Shown here: positions 17,410-27,182 of the stretch, in pieces | Position numbering within the stretch: the first letter of the stretch is position 1 | Layout of the letters: every line of letters starts with the position of its first letter | NCBI GenBank assembly: GCA_947492745.1 | Contig: CANLOE010000039.1 | Span: 1-54,884 of the forward strand | Length of the DNA stretch: 54,884 nt | DNA from: an uncultured Cyclobacteriaceae bacterium | GTDB taxonomy: Bacteria > Bacteroidota > Bacteroidia > Cytophagales > Cyclobacteriaceae | Direction: 5' to 3' | The notes under the pieces: generated by a model | What the model was told of the DNA's origin: nothing | Seen by the model: only the letters and a program-made list of their open reading frames with translations | Databases searched by the model: none | Translations under genes and position numbers: made by a program

Positions 17410-18359
17410 ATGAAAATAAAAACCCCGAATGGTTTATTCATAAGACATAACACTATAGAAAAAAATAGACAGTCAATTTGGTTTTTTCACGGGTTCGCAG
17501 ATTCCGGACTGGCATACAAGGAAGTTTTTGACTCTAGCCTTTCGACCGAATTCAATCTATATGTAGTGGACTTGCCAGGCTTTGGAGCCAGCCCAATAAA
17601 TAATGATTACATATCATTAAGGAACAGGCGGACCTGCTCTCGGAAATAATTGAAAAAGAGACCGAAAACCAAGGGGAAGTAAATATTGTTGCCCACTCCA
17701 TTGGTGCATTGATTGAAACTTGGATTTGTGAACGACAATCGGATAAAATCAATTATTTTTTCAATATTGAAGGTAATCTGACGGAGGCGGATGGCTATTT
17801 TTCGAGTAAGCCATTGAATTTCAAGGATGAAGAGGGTTTTATGGAATCGTTCGAAAGGGAAATTTTTGAACGGGCAATCGAGGAAGAAAGCTATATAAGA
17901 TATTATACAAATTTAGGTTTTAAATGTCATATAAGATTGCGTGGGTCATTTTTTTCCGATCAAGGCGAACACCGCAGGGATAGCAGCGCTATCCCGAGGA
18001 TTGTCAACGCAGAGTGAAGCAAAATAATCAGGAAGATATGCGATATTTGAAAGCTAAGTTTGTATTACAGCAGTTTGAGGTTTGCAACTCTACAGGGAAT
18101 GCACAATTGGTCAATCTCAAGTCAAGAACACATACATAATGACCGATGTGGACAGGAATTCAAAAACCTCAACTGCAATAAAGTATACATCCGGGGAGAT
18201 TTGGATACACCGAAAGAAACGCAGTATTTCCTGAAAAAGGAAAATATCCCGAACAGACTCTACAAAGGGATTGGACATTGGTACATGGTTGAGAATTCGG
18301 GAAACCTTTACGATGATATCAACAGCATGATGGAAAACGGCATAGAACAATGGCTATAG
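17410..18359 (+). pseudogene. Alpha/beta hydrolase, broken by a frameshift and by element A
   Basis: Three pieces make one alpha/beta hydrolase of about 260 residues. Piece 1 (17410-17620) has the oxyanion/HG region FFHGFADSG and DLPGFGAS. A one-base shift near 17615-17625 moves the frame to EQADLLSEIIEKE, and the nucleophile elbow VNIVAHSIGALIE (AHSIG, Ser nucleophile) follows. At 17906 a 159-bp element A interrupts the frame after RYY and brings a stop at 18015. Beyond it the same frame continues SSLRFATLQGMHN, then VYIRGDLDTP (acid residue region) and GIGHWYMVE (catalytic His). Because 159 bp plus the 3-bp duplication is 54 codons, only the stop inside the element breaks the frame there. 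Inactive as it stands unless the frameshift is an assembly error. Confidence 0.88.
17906..18064 (+). repeat. Element A, copy 2, inside the hydrolase gene
   Basis: 159 bp from TACAAA to TTTGTA, flanked by TTA at 17903-17905 and 18065-18067. Removing the element and one TTA rejoins the hydrolase reading frame without a gap, which fixes both the borders and the 3-bp target duplication. Confidence 0.93.
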
Positions 18360-18478
18360 CAAACAGGATGTAAAGTACCGCCTCCATTGGCTTAAGTTTT
18401 ATCCGAATAGTGGTACTTTTTAAATGTTACGTTTAATACATAAGACTGTTGGACATCAGTCGTAACTTTATCAGGAAT

Positions 18479-19348
18479 ATGAATCAATTTGACTTTATCG
18501 AATTCAACAAAAACCTTCAGAAAGATTTTAATGATTCAGCATCTGTAATACAGCTGATCGAGAATGACGAATGGCAGGACATGCACTCCAATCTATATAA
18601 TAATGAGCAATATGAATTTGATGATGGGTATTATTCAAGTAAGGTAAGATTAAAAGAGATATTGGAATCGATTCAACTTAAACTGGAATTTGCGTATGAG
18701 TTTCTAGGACTTGATAAAATGTCAGGAACACTTCATTCAGAACTCGAAGAATTCAAGGGAGGGTATGAAAAACTTGTATTTATCGACTCTGTTAATCTGT
18801 TCTATTCTCCAGTGGAGTGGATTTTGAAAAAGCATTTATCGGCTATGACCAGCCATATTAGTTTGGGTGAAGAAAGCAAGTATGAAACAACCAACTCGCA
18901 AATTTTATTAGAACGTATATTAGACGGAACTGGAAAAATGCTAACGGACAGGAACGTTGAACCATCAAATGAGGCTGAGGTCAGGGTAGAAGTATATAAA
19001 ACGCTGATTCATGTTTTTCCCGACACGGTACGTGAAGTTCCCATCGCGAAAATCTCAAAAACGTACAAACCTGATATTGGTGTGAAAAGACTGAAAAGTG
19101 CCATTGAGTACAAATTCGTTGATTCTGAAATAGAAGCAAAAACTGCGATAGGAGGTATTTTTGAAGATATAAACGGTTATGAAGGTTCAGCAGATTGGAC
19201 AACTTTTTATGCTGTTTTTTACATGACAGACAATTTCCTGACCAAATACCAAATTGAAGAAGAATTCAAATTGTCAGATGTCCCTCATCGCTGGAAGCCA
19301 ATTGTAGTTTTCGGCAAGGGCAGTAGGAAAAACAAAAAAGATATCTGA
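18479..19348 (+). CDS. Protein with a PD-(D/E)XK nuclease-like C-terminal half
   Basis: 289 residues from the first ATG (MNQFDFIEF); an upstream TTG at 18449 would add ten. The N-terminal half is helical and unassigned. In the C-terminal half the run YKPDIGV...SAIEYKF (about residues 195-214) has the D-x(n)-E-x-K spacing of PD-(D/E)XK nucleases, followed by a helix with conserved Tyr and Asp. The same fold occurs in restriction and repair enzymes and in defence proteins of unknown role. No methyltransferase or helicase partner is next to it. Function is inferred from the motif only. Confidence 0.75.
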   Translation: MNQFDFIEFNKNLQKDFNDSASVIQLIENDEWQDMHSNLYNNEQYEFDDGYYSSKVRLKEILESIQLKLEFAYEFLGLDKMSGTLHSELEEFKGGYEKLVFIDSVNLFYSPVEWILKKHLSAMTSHISLGEESKYETTNSQILLERILDGTGKMLTDRNVEPSNEAEVRVEVYKTLIHVFPDTVREVPIAKISKTYKPDIGVKRLKSAIEYKFVDSEIEAKTAIGGIFEDINGYEGSADWTTFYAVFYMTDNFLTKYQIEEEFKLSDVPHRWKPIVVFGKGSRKNKKDI

Positions 19349-19480
19349 CAAATACTATCATCTATAAGCGTAATGCCGCTATTCGCATAGGATATTCGGA
19401 TTAAGTACATCTATGATTATTTGAAAGGTCTCGTTTGCGGATGATAGTTGGATGTGACAAACAAGCTAAATAACCGGTAA

Positions 19481-20260
19481 ATGACCGAATTTACAGAACT
19501 TTATAGAAAACTATCCAATTCCGAACTTTTGAAAATCATAGCGGAATCCGATAAGTATAATCCAATAGCTGTAGAAACTGCAAAAATGGAAATCGATAGT
19601 CGAAGATTATCCCCGGAAGAATTGGACCAAGCTAAGGCTTTCAATATCGAGCGGGAAAGGAAAAAGAAGTTCGCAATTGAACATCGGCATCGACAGGAAG
19701 AAAATATAAAAAAAAGTGCTTCAGCTCTTTTTGACACGATCAATCCTATTCAAAATGGAACGCGAACCCCTGAAAAAATAATTGGACTTATTACTTTGAT
19801 TTTTTCGGGAATCGCCATTTACAGAATTTTCAGGGAGTTTGGAATGCTCAGGTATATGCTTACTGATACGGATGGTGGGGGACTCTGGGATTTCAGTATG
19901 ATTGGGTATTTCTTCCCTCTTATACTATTGTCCATAGCGATATTTCTATTTTGGAAGCGGAAAAAGAGCGGTTGGGTTTTGCTATCTATATTTTTAACGT
20001 ATTCAGCGGTCACGGCTATTGGACTCTTTTTTATGAATTTAGATTACCAACCCACAGGAATACCCGCATTCGATTCATTATTTCCAACAGTTTCGCCGAT
20101 TACATACCTAATGTCTTTGATATTCCATGGCGGCGCATTATGGGCAATTGGTAAAGAAAACGTCAGAAATATTTATCAAATATCCAAATGGACAATGTTC
20201 ATCACCATTGGATCGACAATAGCAGGGGATATAATTTATATTTCCTTAATTATTGGATAA
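19481..20260 (+). CDS. Membrane protein of unknown function
   Basis: 259 residues. The first 75 are charged and helical (ELYRKLSNSELLKIIAESD...AKMEIDSRRLSPEEL), a form seen in many Bacteroidota membrane proteins with a short cytoplasmic head. Four or five hydrophobic segments follow at about 99-115, 142-163, 167-188, 205-225 and 235-258. No catalytic motif is recognised. The preceding gene ends 130 bp upstream, so co-transcription is possible but not shown. Confidence 0.75.
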   Translation: MTEFTELYRKLSNSELLKIIAESDKYNPIAVETAKMEIDSRRLSPEELDQAKAFNIERERKKKFAIEHRHRQEENIKKSASALFDTINPIQNGTRTPEKIIGLITLIFSGIAIYRIFREFGMLRYMLTDTDGGGLWDFSMIGYFFPLILLSIAIFLFWKRKKSGWVLLSIFLTYSAVTAIGLFFMNLDYQPTGIPAFDSLFPTVSPITYLMSLIFHGGALWAIGKENVRNIYQISKWTMFITIGSTIAGDIIYISLIIG

Positions 20261-20442
20261 CGAATGTAATTTTAAATATTATAAAATGAATTTTAATTAT
20301 TTTGTTCTTTCCAATCTTTTCTATTCTTATTGTATATTACGAAAAGAAGAAAGATATTATAAAATGAACCGAAATCCCACCCCGAAACTCTATAACGGGC
20401 CTGGATATGGACCACTATAACCAATCAAGAACAAGAACCGTG

Positions 20443-20778
20443 ATGAACCTTAATGACAAAAAATTTGCAACTACCGAAAATAAAAGCGGATTATCATCAG
20501 AGGAAACGATTTTTCATTATTTCCAGAACGGAACCACGATTACCGGAGAATACAAAGGAGGTGCGGTACGGGAGGGTTTTATCATCGGGAAGCAGACAGG
20601 AGATTCGAAAATTGAGCTCCTGTACCAGTGCCTGACTACCGAAGGTGAACTGAAAGCAGGGGAATCAAAAGGGACAATCTCGGAAACCCCCAGTGGAAAA
20701 CTGAAATTGGAATTTGACTGGAATTGGCTGAACGGAGATCTGTCGGGTGGAAAATCGGAATACATGGAAATCGGGTAA
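20443..20778 (+). CDS. Small conserved beta-rich protein
   Basis: 111 residues from MNLNDKKFATTENK; an in-frame ATG at 20407 would add twelve, but relatives normally start MNxNxKKF. The pattern FHYFQNGTTITGEYKGGAVREGFIIGK...YQCLTTEGELKAGES...LKLEFDWNWLNGD is typical of a widespread small protein often carried under the misleading label N-acetylglutamate synthase. It has no acetyltransferase motif. Its true role is unknown to me. Confidence 0.75.
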   Translation: MNLNDKKFATTENKSGLSSEETIFHYFQNGTTITGEYKGGAVREGFIIGKQTGDSKIELLYQCLTTEGELKAGESKGTISETPSGKLKLEFDWNWLNGDLSGGKSEYMEIG

Positions 20779-20841
20779 AAAGGGCTGCTCCAATCAAAAC
20801 AATATCCCCAAATAAAAATGGGTCACTGCCTCAAATATTCA

Positions 20842-21009
20842 ACCCGGATCATGCATTGGAAAATCTACTGCGGATCTAAATACCTGCAAACCGTTCGTTG
20901 CACTGAGTTTTTTGAATTCACCATAGCGGTGCTATGCCAAATCCAATAAAACTCCCTGATGTATTGGTATTTAAACCCTCGTTACGAAGTTCCAACGCAT
21001 GATTCGGGT
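20842..21009 (+). repeat. Element C-prime, intact copy (168 bp)
   Basis: It starts ACCCGGATCATGCATTGG and ends GCATGATTCGGGT, giving inverted repeats of about 13 bp. The flanks TCA and GCA agree in two of three bases. The centre, CATAGC-3 nt-GCTATG, is a hairpin. This copy is the reference for the interrupted one at 15049. Confidence 0.8.
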
Positions 21010-21633
21010 GCAACCCAACCACCGACGATATCCAACTATAACCCCTATAGCCCAGTCAACAGACCATTTTCCCACCGAAAATGAAAGTTCGGCCCGTACT
21101 TGATACGGGTCCATTGCTCTGTTCCAATTGCCTTTGGGTCCAATAGTATAAAGTACCCCAAAGTACCTCAGACCCTATGCGCGGCCATGAGCTGCTCCAC
21201 ACTAGGGGTGCCTTCATAGAAACTCCACAGGCGCAACATGACCTCATCGACCAGGGTATCGGGACAGGCACAAATCATACTATCGATTACAACCTCAAGA
21301 TAGTGAATTTTTTATGGGCTTTGTGCTTTTTCGGTCAAATGGATATCCATGTTGCAGGATGCAGCAGGGGAAATTTTGAAAGCACAACGCTCAGACAGAA
21401 AAATTTTCAAATAAACTACTGAAATTCGGATTGCCTCCAACGATGTACTGGATTCAATGAAATGATTGAAATAAAGTCAATATAACTAAGTATATAAGTC
21501 TATGTATCTTTTTCTTTCTTATGTACTTCTTGATTTCGTTGAAATTTCCGCTAGCTAGAGCGACCTGCTATCTTTGTCAATGGCTCACGCAGCAGACCGG
21601 CCCCTTCACTATTAATACCCTCGGGGCATTATT
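21010..21633. other. Intergenic stretch without a supportable gene
   Basis: Open frames on both strands (for example near 21056-21271 and 21177-21422) have no plausible start signal and no family resemblance. An AT-rich segment lies around 21460-21540. Nothing more is seen. Confidence 0.5.
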
Positions 21634-21737
21634 TTAACGCTCGGTCCTATCCAAAATTAAGTGACGACAAATTCTAAAATAATTTCAAAACAGTCTCTTA
21701 GACCCGCAATAGAAGGACTAATACATGATCTGGGTTA
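21634..21737. repeat. Repeat E, copy 2
   Basis: It repeats 15381-15485 (ACGCTCGGTCCT, AAACAGTCTCTTAGACC, CATGATCTGGGTT). Copy 1 lies beside the oxidoreductase gene and copy 2 downstream of the phosphatase gene. Confidence 0.65.
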
Positions 21738-21852
21738 AAACCTAAATGGGTTTATCCAGTGTTCTCCCGAATCTGTAAGCTGCTAACGACCATATCAGGC
21801 AGTAGGCCACTTTTTTGGTCAGTGCTTCCACAAAGTTCGATATATAAGAAAA

Positions 21853-21885
21853 AACCGCTCTCCCCGTAGGTCAGGAAGAGCGGTT
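21853..21885 (-). terminator. Factor-independent terminator of the phosphatase gene
   Basis: AACCGCTCT (21853-21861) pairs with AGAGCGGTT (21877-21885). On the minus strand the stem is followed by a T-run (the plus strand reads AAGAAAAAACC). It lies about 160 bp beyond the stop codon of the phosphatase gene. The plus-strand side also has TTCTTTT, so it may work both ways. Confidence 0.75.
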
Positions 21886-22045
21886 CTTTTGCAGTATGCC
21901 TTGTACTGGGTTTTTGACAGTCCAGCAGCCAAGTCGAAAACGGGAAAAACAGGCGGATGGTCATTGGGGGGCTCACCCAGAGTGCACTAGAAAATACCGG
22001 TCTACTGCGTCCCCGATCAATGCTACCTGAGTATAAGTATCCCTT

Positions 22046-24256
22046 CTAGTGGCGTACTATGAACTTGCCCCGAAGCGACTTTTCCGCAGTACTTATCCTG
22101 AAAAGATAGGTTCCGTTTTTCAATGGTCCCGTTCCGACCTGCACCAGGTGATTTCCGGCCTGTTCCCTAGTACTGCGGACGTTTTCCTTCAGGGTGCCAT
22201 TGATATCGTAGACTTCTACGGTGACCTCCTGTGCTCTATCGATAAAATAGTGCAGTGCTGTCCCTCTACGGCTTTTCTGCGTATAAGCTCCCAAAAACAC
22301 CAGTCCTTTATGATCATAGTCCGCCGTACCGTTAGGGGCTGCCGCTGGTGCCGGTGTATCAGCCGCTGCGGCCACACTGGGTATTGGCGCAGTGGCCTCT
22401 CTCAATCGCTGCTCTCCATCACGGACCAACCAGCTCTGTCCGTAGAACTCGCCAGAGTTGGGCTGTTTGATATCGTTGATATAATACCAGTCCGTTTGCA
22501 CTTTGTTCCGGTCGATGTTCAGCACCATATATCCATGGTTGTTCAGGTCGGATACTTTTACGTGCGGGTTGACCAGTCCGAATATGGAAGAAAGGAAGCC
22601 GTCCGGCAGGCCTGCAATCTCATCAAAATTACTGGAAGTGATACTCGGGGTAACAAACTCTACCCCTAGGGAATTACGAAATCCCAAAGAGTACAAAAAG
22701 GTGTTCTCGGGCAGGTCACTTGCAAAAGTAGAGTGAATGTCCCCCGTCACTACGGCTACGTTCTTGATATCGTTGTCCTCCAGAAAATCGAACAAGCGGG
22801 ACCTTTCCGCTCCATAACCGTCCCAGGTATCGGAAATGGTCAGCCCCGAAACGGGAAAGAGCAAGACCTGATTGCCCAGTACCTTCCATTGGGCACGTGA
22901 GTTTTTCAACTGCCCTTCCAGCCATGCGAATTGCTCACCTCCCAACAGTTGCTTCCCTGCACGTGCAGCGTGCTCCTTTTCCTCCGGAGCATATTTTACG
23001 CACCTCTTGATGGTCTTCAGTACATCTTCGTAGTCTTTCTGTGGCATGCTTCTGGCTGCTCGGGCATCTTTTTGCCCTATCTTCAGTGCCCAGTCGGTCA
23101 TGCGGTCCAGTACATGGGAGAACTCTTTTTGGGATAGCGTGTTTTTCTTCGGTGCATCACTTTTATCATAGCCTTCTATATTGAGAAATAAGGGCAGGTA
23201 TTGCTCCAGCATCTGGCGGGTATTGGATTTGGTGATTACCGTATTTTTCTCGCGGCTGTTCACGGATTTTTGCATGGCCGCGCTCGTGTGGCGCATCAGT
23301 CCCAGTAGGGTGTCATCCTGTTTGTCACGGGCCTCTATACGGGTATCCAGCATGATCAAGTCGAGCAGATTACCATAGCGTATGGTTCGGTATATCCTGT
23401 AGGGATGGTCCGGATCATTGTTCTGCCGGACGGGCATCCACTCAAAATAGCTCTGAAAGGCATTGTTCTTCCGCCGGTTCCAGTCGCCCTCATTGGCCTG
23501 ATGGTTTTCGGCTCCATCTTTATAGGCATTGTTGGCAAACTCATGATCGTCCCACACAGTGATAAAAGGGTGCTGCTGATGGGCGGCCCTTAGGTCGGGG
23601 TCCAGTCGGTAAAAGGAATAACGGACGCGGTAATCCTCTAGGTCGATGATCTCGTTTTCGGGCAGTAGTGGTCTGTCACCTCCGAAATCGCCCTCCTTGT
23701 ACTCATAGATATAATCGCCCAGATGTACCACAGCATCGATATCGCTACGCTCGGATATGCGCCGATAGGCACTGAAAAATCCATTCTGATAATTTGAGCA
23801 GGACACCACGGCCAGTTTCAGACGGTCAGCGTTCTCGGGAGCTGTACGGGTACGCCCTGTGAGGGAACTTCTGCCCAGGGCAGTAAAACCATAGTAATAC
23901 GTAGTCCCCGGTCGCAGTCCCGTCACATCGACTTTTACGGTAAAGTCTTTGCGCTCGTCGGTACGCGTACTTCCTTGGCCGACGATATCGGTAAGCTGCG
24001 GGTCGGTAGCTATTTTCCAAGATACCGATACGGGGGCAGTGTCCTCGGGGGATACCCGTGTCCATAGGATCACGCGGTCCGTGAGCGGGTCACCCGAGGC
24101 AACTCCATGGTAAAAAGGATACAACTGGGGGTCGATATAGTCTTCCAGGCCTGTATACAGGGACTCACTGGTCCGTGTGAAGTGGATGGACCTCTGGGCA
24201 GTCACAACGAGGTGGCCCATAAGCAAAAAGGCCATTAAAAATAGATTTTTGATCAT
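22046..24256 (-). CDS. PhoD-like alkaline phosphatase with T9SS sorting domain
   Basis: A 736-residue exported metallophosphoesterase. Residues 1-20 are a signal peptide. An Ig-like PhoD N-domain follows (FYHGVASGDPLTDRVILWTR, about 48-67). The catalytic domain shows VVSCSNYQNG (about 150), VHLGDYIYEY (about 175), TVWDDHEFANNAY (about 235) and VVTGDIHSTF (about 502), which supply the Asp, Asn and His metal ligands. From about 649 a beta domain ends in a T9SS sorting sequence (VEVYDINGTLKENV...GTYLFRISTAEKSLRGKFIVRH). An insertion of roughly 100 residues at about 330-430 (ARAARSMPQKDYEDVLKTIK) lies between the metal motifs. It likely releases phosphate from phosphodi- or monoesters at the cell surface. 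It stands alone with its own terminator. Confidence 0.93.
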   Translation of the reverse strand: MIKNLFLMAFLLMGHLVVTAQRSIHFTRTSESLYTGLEDYIDPQLYPFYHGVASGDPLTDRVILWTRVSPEDTAPVSVSWKIATDPQLTDIVGQGSTRTDERKDFTVKVDVTGLRPGTTYYYGFTALGRSSLTGRTRTAPENADRLKLAVVSCSNYQNGFFSAYRRISERSDIDAVVHLGDYIYEYKEGDFGGDRPLLPENEIIDLEDYRVRYSFYRLDPDLRAAHQQHPFITVWDDHEFANNAYKDGAENHQANEGDWNRRKNNAFQSYFEWMPVRQNNDPDHPYRIYRTIRYGNLLDLIMLDTRIEARDKQDDTLLGLMRHTSAAMQKSVNSREKNTVITKSNTRQMLEQYLPLFLNIEGYDKSDAPKKNTLSQKEFSHVLDRMTDWALKIGQKDARAARSMPQKDYEDVLKTIKRCVKYAPEEKEHAARAGKQLLGGEQFAWLEGQLKNSRAQWKVLGNQVLLFPVSGLTISDTWDGYGAERSRLFDFLEDNDIKNVAVVTGDIHSTFASDLPENTFLYSLGFRNSLGVEFVTPSITSSNFDEIAGLPDGFLSSIFGLVNPHVKVSDLNNHGYMVLNIDRNKVQTDWYYINDIKQPNSGEFYGQSWLVRDGEQRLREATAPIPSVAAAADTPAPAAAPNGTADYDHKGLVFLGAYTQKSRRGTALHYFIDRAQEVTVEVYDINGTLKENVRSTREQAGNHLVQVGTGPLKNGTYLFRISTAEKSLRGKFIVRH

Positions 24257-24628
24257 TTGAAAAATGAGTTTTTGATTGAACTTTGAACAGGAACTGTACT
24301 TACATCATGGCCAGGGGCCATTTGCCCTAAAACGATGTATATCCGCCTGAAATCAAGTAGCAAACGGATACTGGACGTAATATAAAAAAGATAGAAAGGG
24401 GTGCTTGAAATAGGGTGTTACTTTATCGAGTTATAATCGTTACCTCACTGTGATGGGAAAATAGGTGGCATATCCTGAGAATGGATAGGGTCCTTACCCT
24501 TGACCCGGTATCAAGGAGCTCTTTGTAAAAAGGGTAAAAGGAAGTTTTCCGTGTATGGAACCCGAGTGGTAAAGTGACGAAAAAATGGGGTGTCTTTAGA
24601 GCAGGCTCAAGTTATGGGAAAGTTTTGA
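24257..24628. other. Upstream region of the phosphatase gene
   Basis: About 370 bp between the phosphatase start and element B. No gene is seen and no clear TAnnTTTG element. The sequence just before the start codon is AT-rich as expected for a leader. Confidence 0.4.
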
Positions 24629-24956
24629 ACCCAAAATGATCGATAGAAATCATGATGAGCGTATAATACAAATTTGGGTTTTAAATGTCGTATAAGATTG
24701 CGCAGGTCATTTTGGTATCCATCAAGGCGATAACCGCAGGGATAGCAGCGCTATCGCGAGGATGGTCAACGCAGAGTGAAGCAAAATGAACAGGAAGATA
24801 GGCGATATTAAAAGTTAAGTTTGTATAAATAGCAAAATACCGGCCATTTGGATTCGTTCGGCATAGCACCGCTATGGTGAATGAAGATAGGTGGGCAAAG
24901 CTTCCGGTAGGAAGCTATTTATGCGCGGAATAGGTGCTCTATTGGTCATTTTGGGT
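24629..24956 (+). repeat. Element B, copy 2, split by element A
   Basis: It runs ACCCAAAATGATCGATAG...CATTTTGGGT and is flanked by TGA on both sides (24626-24628 and 24957-24959). After removal of element A (24667-24825) and one TAA it is 166 bp, the same as copies 1 and 3. The central hairpin is CATAGC-ACC-GCTATG. Confidence 0.92.
24667..24825 (+). repeat. Element A, copy 3, nested in element B
   Basis: 159 bp flanked by TAA at 24664-24666 and 24826-24828. The uninterrupted B copies read GAGCGTATAAATGGC (14056, reverse strand) and GAGCGTATACATAGC (32345) at this spot, so the empty site is known and TAA has been duplicated. Confidence 0.95.
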
Positions 24957-25162
24957 TGAACTTGATACCACAATAGTGCTACCAAATTTACCCCAAAATG
25001 TCCCTTTAGCCCTCTTACATTCCCTAGACTACCTCTTCCCACACCCTTCGGAAACTGATATCACTGTTTGGGAGATTGGGATTGTGATTGAGGATATCAT
25101 TTCAGAGTTTATAGTAGGCATAAAAGTTTGTCAAAACAGAATGTTTTAAAAGCCACCTAAGA

Positions 25163-26653
25163 ATGGTTTACTACAATCTCAAAGCCTGGACAAACCAATT
25201 TTTTCAGAATCAATCAAAAGACAAAATGAATACCACCACAATTTTAATCTTAGCATTATTGGTAACGTTTATCGTTATCGCATTACTCGTTTGGCTCCTA
25301 ACTAAAAAATCAACTAGCAATAAGCTGCTGAACAAGAAATTAGCTTATTACAGCCACAAGTATCGTGGCATCATTGATATCAATAAGGAGGTGAAAAAAA
25401 GGAGAAGTGAGTTTGCCAATGAAAAAGCCAACCTTCAAAAACAAATCGAAGAGGGCAAGGTCTCATTGAGTCAGCTGAAAGAAAGGTATCAAGTTGCTGC
25501 CAAGGCATTTGAAGAGCTAAGCCATCAAAATAATATACTCAAAGATTCTCTGGAACTGGCAGAGTTTGGTGTCTATGAGCCGCACTTTGACTTAGATACC
25601 TCTGAAGAATATAAATCGAGGTTGACCAAGAACAGAGAACAGCAGAAAGACCTCATAAAAAATGAAGTAGCAGCTAAATGCTATACGAATTGGACCGTAG
25701 GGGACAGCCTGAAAAAGGGTGAAATCAAAACAAAAAGAAGTATCAAACTAACGCTCAGGGCTTTTAATGGAGAGTGTGATTCCTTGATAGCAAAAGTCAA
25801 ATGGAACAACATAGAGCAATCTGAGCAGAGGATCAAAAAGACTTTTGAAGCCATCAACAAACTCAACAAATCAAATGATATCCACATACAAGAAGAGTTT
25901 TTGGATTTGAAAGTTGAAGAGATAAGGCTGACCCATGAGTATGAACAGAAAAAATATGAAGAGAAGGAAGAACAGCGCCAAATAAGGGAACAAATGCGTG
26001 AAGAAGAGAAAGCCCGCAGAGATTTTGAGAAAGCACAAAAAGAGGCTGAAAAGGAGGAAAAGTTACTCAAACAAGCTATGAAAAAAGCCCAAGAGGAAAT
26101 AGCCAAGGCCTCTGAAGAGGAAAGAGAAAGATATGAATCCGAGCTTAAGGAACTTGAGGCAAAACTCCACGAGTCAGAAGAAAAGAACAAAAGAGCGATT
26201 TCGATGGCCCAACAAACCAAGTCTGGGCATGTATATGTCATTTCCAATATAGGCTCATTTGGAGAAAACATCTATAAAATAGGCATGACAAGAAGGCTGG
26301 AGCCACTTGACCGAGTCAATGAGCTAGGTGATGCCTCAGTCCCTTTCAAATTTGATGTTCATGCCATGATTTACTCGGACAATGCCCCAGAGCTCGAGAA
26401 TCAATTGCATAAAGCTTTCAACAAGAATCGGCTGAATTATGTGAACCTTAGAAGGGAATACTTCGATATTTCAATAGATGAAATTGAAAAAGTGGTTCAA
26501 GATAATCATGGAGAAATAGAGTTCATCAAAGTTCCCGAAGCAAAAGAGTATAGAGAAAGTTTAGTGATCAAGGATGAAATGCAGAATGGAGAAAAAGAAG
26601 TCGTATTGGAATCCACCTACCCTACTGTCGATAATCTTTTTGAAGATGATTGA
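25163..26653 (+). CDS. DUF4041 / T5orf172 (GIY-YIG-like) protein with coiled coil
   Basis: 496 residues; an internal ATG at 25226 (MNTTTILILALLVTF) is an equally good start. A membrane anchor at about 22-46 is followed by coiled coil (about 55-130). A middle region (about 145-250, with KCYTNWTVGDSLKKGE) is like DUF4041, and a long charged helix rich in Glu and Lys (about 255-350) follows. The C-terminal domain, about 355-450, has HVYVISNIGSFGENIYKIGM, then TRRLEPLDRVNELGDASVPF and HKAFNKNRLNYVNLRREYF, the T5orf172/Mug113 branch of the GIY-YIG superfamily. Such proteins occur in phages, mobile islands and defence loci. Nuclease activity is not certain. An ATPase stump and Xre regulators follow. 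Confidence 0.85.
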   Translation: MVYYNLKAWTNQFFQNQSKDKMNTTTILILALLVTFIVIALLVWLLTKKSTSNKLLNKKLAYYSHKYRGIIDINKEVKKRRSEFANEKANLQKQIEEGKVSLSQLKERYQVAAKAFEELSHQNNILKDSLELAEFGVYEPHFDLDTSEEYKSRLTKNREQQKDLIKNEVAAKCYTNWTVGDSLKKGEIKTKRSIKLTLRAFNGECDSLIAKVKWNNIEQSEQRIKKTFEAINKLNKSNDIHIQEEFLDLKVEEIRLTHEYEQKKYEEKEEQRQIREQMREEEKARRDFEKAQKEAEKEEKLLKQAMKKAQEEIAKASEEERERYESELKELEAKLHESEEKNKRAISMAQQTKSGHVYVISNIGSFGENIYKIGMTRRLEPLDRVNELGDASVPFKFDVHAMIYSDNAPELENQLHKAFNKNRLNYVNLRREYFDISIDEIEKVVQDNHGEIEFIKVPEAKEYRESLVIKDEMQNGEKEVVLESTYPTVDNLFEDD

Positions 26654-26675
26654 GATGAAAATCATTAGGAAATAA

Positions 26676-26835
26676 TACAAATTTAGGTTTTAAATGTCGT
26701 ATAAGATTCCGCGGGTCATTTTGGTATCCATCAAGGCGATAACCGCAGGGATAGCAGCGCTATCGCGAGGATGGTCAACGCAGAGTGAAGCAAAATGAAC
26801 AGGAAGATAGGCGATATTTAAAAGCTAAGTTTGTA
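26676..26835 (+). repeat. Element A, copy 4 (160 bp)
   Basis: TACAAATTTAGG...AAGTTTGTA flanked by TAA at 26673-26675 and 26836-26838, just 22 bp after the stop codon of the GIY-YIG-like gene. Nearly identical to copy 3. Confidence 0.93.
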
Positions 26836-26900
26836 TAACAATCTCTTTTAGAGAGATTGAATACTTAATCTATCACAAACCCTGTTAGTCTAGAGCGAAA

Positions 26901-27182
26901 ATGAAACCCATTCAAAGAATGGAGATTCGAAATTTCAGGTCAATACAGCATCTAATTATTAATACCAACTTAAATGATTTGAATGTTTTTGTTGGCAAGA
27001 ATGATATAGGAAAATCAAACATATTGAGAGCCCTAAATCTCTTTTTCAATAATGAGACTGATTTGGGCAAAAAACTAAACTTCAACAGAGCAGAGCTGGA
27101 TGAGTGGCTCATGCGGAACCGCAACACCACCACTGAAGAAGCAGCGCAGCAAGCCGCAGATTATCCCATCAAGATGGGGTAG
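26901..27182 (+). pseudogene. Truncated OLD/RecF-like AAA ATPase (N-terminal stump)
   Basis: The first 75 residues read as the start of a RecF/OLD-type ATP-binding protein: MEIRNFRSIQHLIIN is the typical beta strand, and FVGKNDIGKSNILRALNLFF contains the Walker A motif GKNDIGKSN. After about AELDEWL the sequence stops resembling the family and a stop comes at residue 94, whereas whole members have 400-700 residues. Downstream frames to 27700 are full of stops. It is a broken gene; the family is common in defence systems such as Gabija (GajA) and in retron-associated OLD nucleases, but no partner is left to say which. Confidence 0.75.

Noticed and set aside
21056-21422. Overlapping small open frames on both strands
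   Set aside because: Low-complexity chance frames with no family likeness; neither has a plausible translation start.
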